Positions 59,878 through 64,000 of a stretch of DNA of 64,000 nucleotides are shown one piece after another (position 1 is the stretch's first letter; each line of letters begins with the position of its first letter). Made by a program: the position numbers and the translations under genes. Source of the DNA: Punctularia strigosozonata HHB-11173 SS5 (Eukaryota; Basidiomycota; Agaricomycetes; Corticiales; Punctulariaceae). The stretch covers positions 2,619,074 through 2,683,073 of the forward strand of contig NW_006767433.1 of NCBI RefSeq assembly GCF_000264995.1. The letters are read 5' to 3'. Below the pieces are notes generated by a model. That model did not search any database and was not told the origin of the DNA. It saw only the letters and a list, made by a program, of their open reading frames with translations.

Positions 59878-60109
59878 GTGGGCGGGTTCAACAAAACCGT
59901 ACACGCGCAACTGCACTCTGGGCTCCAAGATCCTAAGGACTCTTGGTGCCAATCGAAAGGGTGGGACGGGCGGGAAACGCGACGAGCGAAGCAGGAGGCG
60001 AGGAAAGGTGGAGGCTGTGTAGCCTCGCAAGCCCACCTTCCTCGCCTGCTGGACTGAGCTTGTCCTCTGATAGGCCAACGCTCGTACCTCGCGCATGGCC
60101 TATCGCCCA

Positions 60110-60209
60110 ACAAGCTAGTCCTTGGCTCATCCAGAGTGGGACCCCGGACGAGTGTGGAGCGTAAGGTAGGTACGCACGAGTAACGGGGTGTGGGCGAGAG
60201 TCGCCGCGC
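60110..60209 (-). repeat. 100-bp direct repeat, copy B1 of the retroelement
   Basis: This copy is identical to 59778-59877; the two are 332 bp apart start to start. It lies just after the end of the recombinase reading frame, where the B1 copy of a split direct repeat belongs. Confidence 0.9.
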
Positions 60210-60346
60210 TCCCGCCCGGATTGGTACAGGCGCGCCCGGCTTCCCCACCTGAGCGTAGCTCATACGCCGGGCGCGCTACTCAGAGCAGACGGCAACCCCA
60301 TCAGAGCTGCGCGAAGAATTCTGATATGGTATTGCAAGTAAGTTCG

Positions 60347-61831
60347 TTACTCATCTACATTCAAACGACGGCGTGTCTCAACGCCCAAGTCCTTCGGGAT
60401 GCCGCGGGACACCCGAAATTCGTCGACCTTTTTCCCCAGGCGCGCAGCGTCGGATTTCGACATAGCATCCACCAGGCCCGCCGCGATGATGTCCTCCACC
60501 TTGCGCCAGTACAAAAGGAATGCGAGGGAAGTCCAACCCCCGATCGCGGCAACGATCTCCGTCGGCGCGCCTTGAAGCAGCCAATGGGTGGTTCCGCCGA
60601 TGCGGAAACAGTGCCCGGAAAGCGTGCGTAACCTGGCTTTCGACCAGATTTCGTTGCATCTAGTCAACAGGCGAGTTTTTGTCAAGGGTAGGAAAGTGCC
60701 GTCCGGTGATTTGTATGCGAAGAGGTGCTCGTTGGGGGCGGCCCCGACGTTGACCATCATGTGGGTGCACATCGCTTTGATTGCGCAGAGTTCACTGTCT
60801 TGAGCAACGAGGATGACCGATGCACCTTCCTCCCGGGTCGTTTTCGTCCATGGTACCCTGTAAAACATCGCCTTGTATCCGTCGCCGAGATTTTTCATGT
60901 CCTGCAAAAGTGTGGTGCACATGGGATGGTACATGGGGTCGAGCTCTGGCTGCGAGGTTGGCAAGAGCTCGCCGAGTCTGCGGCAACCCCAAAAAGCGCT
61001 CGTCACCGCTGCCCAGATGGCCGCGTCCAGAGGGTCCGAGAGAGTCAGTGCGGCGTAGAGACATGACAGGTGCGCCAAGGTTGCCGGGGGACGCGGTTGC
61101 CGAGTGTGTATCCGGCCTTCCTTCTTGGCCGCCGTTCGTGACATCCCCACCAGCATGTCGTCGCCGCACCATGGCGCGCCCATGATGCCGTGCCAGGCTC
61201 TAAGTCCCGCCAACCAACCCCTGACGCAGCTACCAGAGACGAGGCCCAGAGAGTGAGAGACGAAGGCTGTGATCAAGATGGGAGGTGCTGGGATGCGAAG
61301 GGCCTCGGAAACCCCACGGGCGTCGCAAAACTGGGCGTAGCGCAGCAGACCGGCTGCATAAGATTCGCGGGTGTCCTTGTCGAGTGCTGCTGTGGCAATG
61401 CGGAACGGGGATTGCGCAACGTCAATCCCAAAGTCCTTCGCCGCCTCCGTCTGGCGCTCTACAGACCATTGCGAAGTCCACGAGGTGAGGCGCTCTGCTG
61501 CTGGGACATGCGGGCGAAATGGGCTGGGTGCGAGGTTGCATCCGGCCTTGGACTTACGAGCAAGCGGTGTTACCGAGGATGAGCCGTCTGCTTGCCGTCC
61601 GAGTTGGGCTGGTGCATGTGCATGCCGGGCCTGAGAGCCTATCTCAACGATGGCTGGGAGCGCCTGTTGGGTCGCAGGTAGTGCCAGTGTCGGTTCGGGA
61701 ATGCGTGCAAAGCTAGGTGCGGTCGATGGTTGCGTTGGCTGGTGTGTGCTGGGAGGGGGACTGGGCATTTTGTTGGTCTGAGCGGCTCCCGCCGTTGGCG
61801 TGAATGGCGGCGGAATGCGGAAGAACGACAT
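60347..61831 (-). mobile_element. Tyrosine recombinase part of the Ngaro-like element
   Basis: This 494-codon open frame has a proline-rich N-terminal third, then an N-terminal SAM-like helical region (TRESYAAGLLRYAQFCDARG) and a catalytic domain. Catalytic-type residues are visible: Arg in FWGCRRLGELLP, then LSGHCFRIGGTTHWLL (H-x-x-R), the Trp in IGGWTSLAF and Tyr in LLYWRKVED. The domain is the phage-integrase-type YR typical of DIRS-order elements. It looks whole in this copy. Confidence 0.85.
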
Positions 61832-61859
61832 TCGTGTACAACAGTATAGAGGTGAACAA

Positions 61860-63973
61860 TTAAGCTCGTACGATGTATGGTTTCAGTTCGGCAGGAAAGG
61901 ACATGGGCGGGAGACGAAGAGCTGCTGGCGGCAACATGCCGCGCGATACTGCGTCTGCTGGGTTCGCCTCCGACGCGATGTACTCTAGGTCTAGCGTAAC
62001 GTTCGTGCTGTCCAAAACTACGCCTGCCCTCCGAATCGCTAGGTTCATCTCGGGATTCGGGGAGCGTCCCTTCTCGAACGCACCAATTGCGGCCTGGCTG
62101 TCGGACCAGAGCCGCATCCAGCAGTCCGTCAAGCCTCCCTCCTCCAACGCGTACACGGCGAGTTCGATGGCCAAGCATTCCAGCCAGGTGTTGTGTCTGA
62201 TACGATCTGGGCTCCAGGAATCTGTGAGTCGCCACGCATCCCATTTGTCGCCCAATACTATCCCTATCCCCCAATCCGTTGAGGCATCTACGTAGAGACC
62301 GACCTCTTGGAGGTCGCGCCGTTGCACCAACGGGCGCGACACGTTCGGCTTCGCAAGCTCGAGGTCCCACCAATGTAGCGCATTCTTGATAGCCCCGGGA
62401 AGCCGGAGCTTGCGCCATTTGTTGTTCTTGAAGAGGGACGAAAAGTTCGAGAGGGCCGGTAGGCGCGTGCGCCCTGCTGGGTAGACGAAAGTGATGTGAC
62501 ATAGGGATCCGTGGATAGCTTGAATGTCATGCAGAGTACAGCCGGCGTTGTCGAAAGATGCGAGGAAGACGCGGACCCTCGAGCGGAATTTCTTGCGTTT
62601 CGTGTCCGTGAGTGATACAGTGCGGTTGGTGTAGTCCCACCAGAAACCTATGTGCTCGAACTCGGAGGCGAACTTCGTGAGTTTGGCCATCTTCCATGGG
62701 ATCTTCAGTGGCGCGACACTGCGGGAGACCGTATCTTCGTCGTAGTAGTAGCTGTGAGTGTCGATGCGAGCTAGGTTGGAAACTATGGGGGACCGGCTGA
62801 CGGAAAAGTCGTCCTCGTACTTGGACACTGGCCCGATGTCGAGTGCTTCCCAGATGTCGGCGATTGCATTTGCGATCATGCCCGCGTTGCTGCTGGAGGC
62901 TGCGCATCCGAATGGGCATGCATGGTCGATGAAAAAGGTGTTGTCTGGTCCTCGGACCACGAACCACGGTTTGTGCGCAGGTGCAATTGGACAGGTGCGG
63001 TGAAAGGCCTCGATGTCTAAAGTCATCGATTGTGACCCAGCTGGCGCCCTCGCAATCTACCATTGCTGCGTCAGCCGTCGCCTATCATCTCACAACTCGT
63101 CTGTGCCCAATCGTCTCGAGTCGACACGTCCAACTGGCGGCCAAACACGGTGCATGCTCCTATGGCAGCGACGGGCATGCTCCTATGGCAGCGACGGGCA
63201 TGCTCCTATGGCAGCGACGGGCATGCTCCTATGGCAGCGACGGGCAGGCTCCTATGGCCGCAACACGATGCGGGCTCCTATGGCCACGACATGCGGTGTG
63301 AAAGCCTGGCGACTGGCTCCTATGGCGCAGTGCCCCTCGCACCCAATATGGGCCGGAACGCGACGTATGTCGCAACAAAATGTGCATGACTTACAATGTC
63401 TGCGAGGTCTCGAGCGGTGCTGAAGTGTGTCGGGAAATCTTCTTTACTGATGTGGTCGTTGACGGACGGGATGCCAAGGTTTGCGTCGCCTTTTGAGAGA
63501 TGGCGACAGACTCGATACTTGATCTTGTCGTCGCTGGTGTAGGATGTTGCAATGAGTAGAGGTGAGGACATGAATGGTCCGCGCAGGATGCGCTCGCAGT
63601 CTACTTGTGTGAATGGTCCTGAGAAACGGCCAGCGGCGCATTCTTCGTGTATGTAGTGCCGGATAACGTCGGGATGGTCATCGCAAGATCTGTGATTGTT
63701 GAGAATCACTGTCGAGGTCAGCAGAGGGAAGTCTCCCATCGGGAAACCCTGCTTCAAGAAACGGATCAAGTACGGATAAGCCTCTGCCAACCGATGGTTG
63801 GCCAGGAAGGAGTCGAAAGCATCAGAGTCGTAGGGTGTGACAATCTTCTCGAAGATAGCGTCGTCAAGAGGGTGGGAGCTCTGCAGGCGTGAGCGGGGTA
63901 TCATCTTCGAGGACAAATCTGGCTGCGGCTTAGCGCGAAGTCCCCGCCTTATCAGGGGGAGCTTGGCAATCAA
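61860..63973 (-). mobile_element. Reverse transcriptase and RNase H part of the Ngaro-like element
   Basis: RT-like segments include HPLDDAIFEKIVTPYD, HLSKGDANLGIPSVND and LDIEAFHRTCPIAP; the polymerase region continues through FGCAASSSNAG and KYEDDFSVS, and an RNase H-like region follows with VGLYVDASTDWGIG, CLAIELAVYAL and RLWSDSQAAIGAF. This RT/RNase H arrangement without integrase is the pattern of DIRS/Ngaro elements. The part appears broken, with about one interruption inside the window, near the minisatellite. The far upstream end is outside the window. Confidence 0.8.
63151..63330. repeat. Minisatellite, 23-bp unit, inside the retroelement
   Basis: Seven copies of the core GCTCCTATGG occur. 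The first four (63151-63241) are near-perfect 22-23 bp units with GCTCCTATGGCAGCGAC; the next three are degenerate and wider spaced (about 63249, 63273, 63315). It lies between RT segments of the element. Confidence 0.88.
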
Positions 63974-64000
63974 AGGAGAGCGCGTGGTGGGCGGGAGATC

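Larger units (their letters stand above)
59778..64000 (-). mobile_element. Ngaro-like tyrosine-recombinase retroelement, right part cut by the window edge
   Basis: In element direction (right to left) it carries reverse transcriptase and RNase H, then a tyrosine recombinase, then a B1-A2-B2 split direct repeat: B1 60110-60209, A2 59878-60109, B2 59777 side 59778-59877. This gene order with split direct repeats, and no integrase or LTRs, is the known layout of Ngaro-group YR retroelements. The upstream end (gag region and A1) lies beyond base 64000. Within the window the recombinase part looks whole, while the RT part shows about one interruption, where a minisatellite sits. Identical B1 and B2 copies suggest a fairly young insertion, though such repeats can also be homogenised. 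Confidence 0.8.

Noticed and set aside
59778-60209. LTR pair or solo LTR of a Gypsy/Copia element
   Set aside because: The repeats are only 100 bp, lie on the same side of the genes and enclose non-coding sequence; the neighbouring enzyme is a tyrosine recombinase, not an integrase.
63151-63330. CRISPR-like array
   Set aside because: The units are contiguous and near-identical with no unique spacers of constant length, and the genome is fungal. It is a minisatellite.

Overview
The window comes from the nuclear genome of a filamentous basidiomycete, most likely an Agaricomycete. Genes are dense and lie on both strands. Almost all are split by very short introns of about 45-70 nt. The gene families are fungal (KRE6-type glucan-synthesis proteins, a Tea1/Kel1-like kelch protein, IMA1, SLD2, a basidiomycete-style F-box protein), and a tyrosine-recombinase retroelement lies at the right edge. 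I cannot name the species.

Layout: 1-538 is the 3' end of a C2H2 zinc-finger gene; 950-5885 a kelch plus coiled-coil polarity protein; 6103-11271 (-) RRP5; 11503-12371 SF3A2/PRP11; 12540-14330 (-) a membrane carbon-nitrogen hydrolase resembling bacterial Lnt; 14544-15602 MED7; 15904-16683 a BCL7-like protein; 17381-20016 a 4CL-type acyl-CoA ligase; 20221-21159 mitoribosomal mS23; 21261-23056 (-) RPN5; 23335-26315 (-) an F-box protein; 27265-29147 (-) SLD2; 29294-31725 an unrecognised disordered protein; 31970-36700 (-) a SUV39-type SET methyltransferase with a long disordered N-terminus; 36950-40341 a UBE2O-type E2; 40427-41936 (-) a TatD nuclease; 42184-44120 a peroxisomal thiolase; 44504-47012 a membrane-anchored heparinase II/III-like protein; 47597-48838 a Ser/Thr-rich single-pass membrane protein; 49533-52160 (-) and 56570-59408 (+) two KRE6 paralogues on opposite strands, with a divergent SNAPC1-like/IMA1 pair between them; and 59778-64000 (-) a Ngaro-like tyrosine-recombinase retroelement that runs off the window.

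Most genes are unrelated housekeeping functions: ribosome biogenesis, splicing, transcription, proteasome, replication initiation, chromatin. I see no metabolic gene cluster. Two enzymes carry peroxisomal signals (C-terminal AKL on the acyl-CoA ligase, an N-terminal PTS2 on the thiolase) and may both serve peroxisomal acyl-CoA metabolism. The KRE6 pair and the Ser/Thr-rich protein point to the cell wall.

The most striking signal is in gene architecture. Several conserved proteins can only be read with non-canonical or extreme splicing. I infer seven GC-AG introns (four in one array of duplicated exons), one AT-AC intron, and micro-exons of 8, 9 and 15 nt. The retroelement shows a B1-A2-B2 split direct repeat with two identical 100-bp copies, which predicts a matching A1 copy just beyond the right edge.
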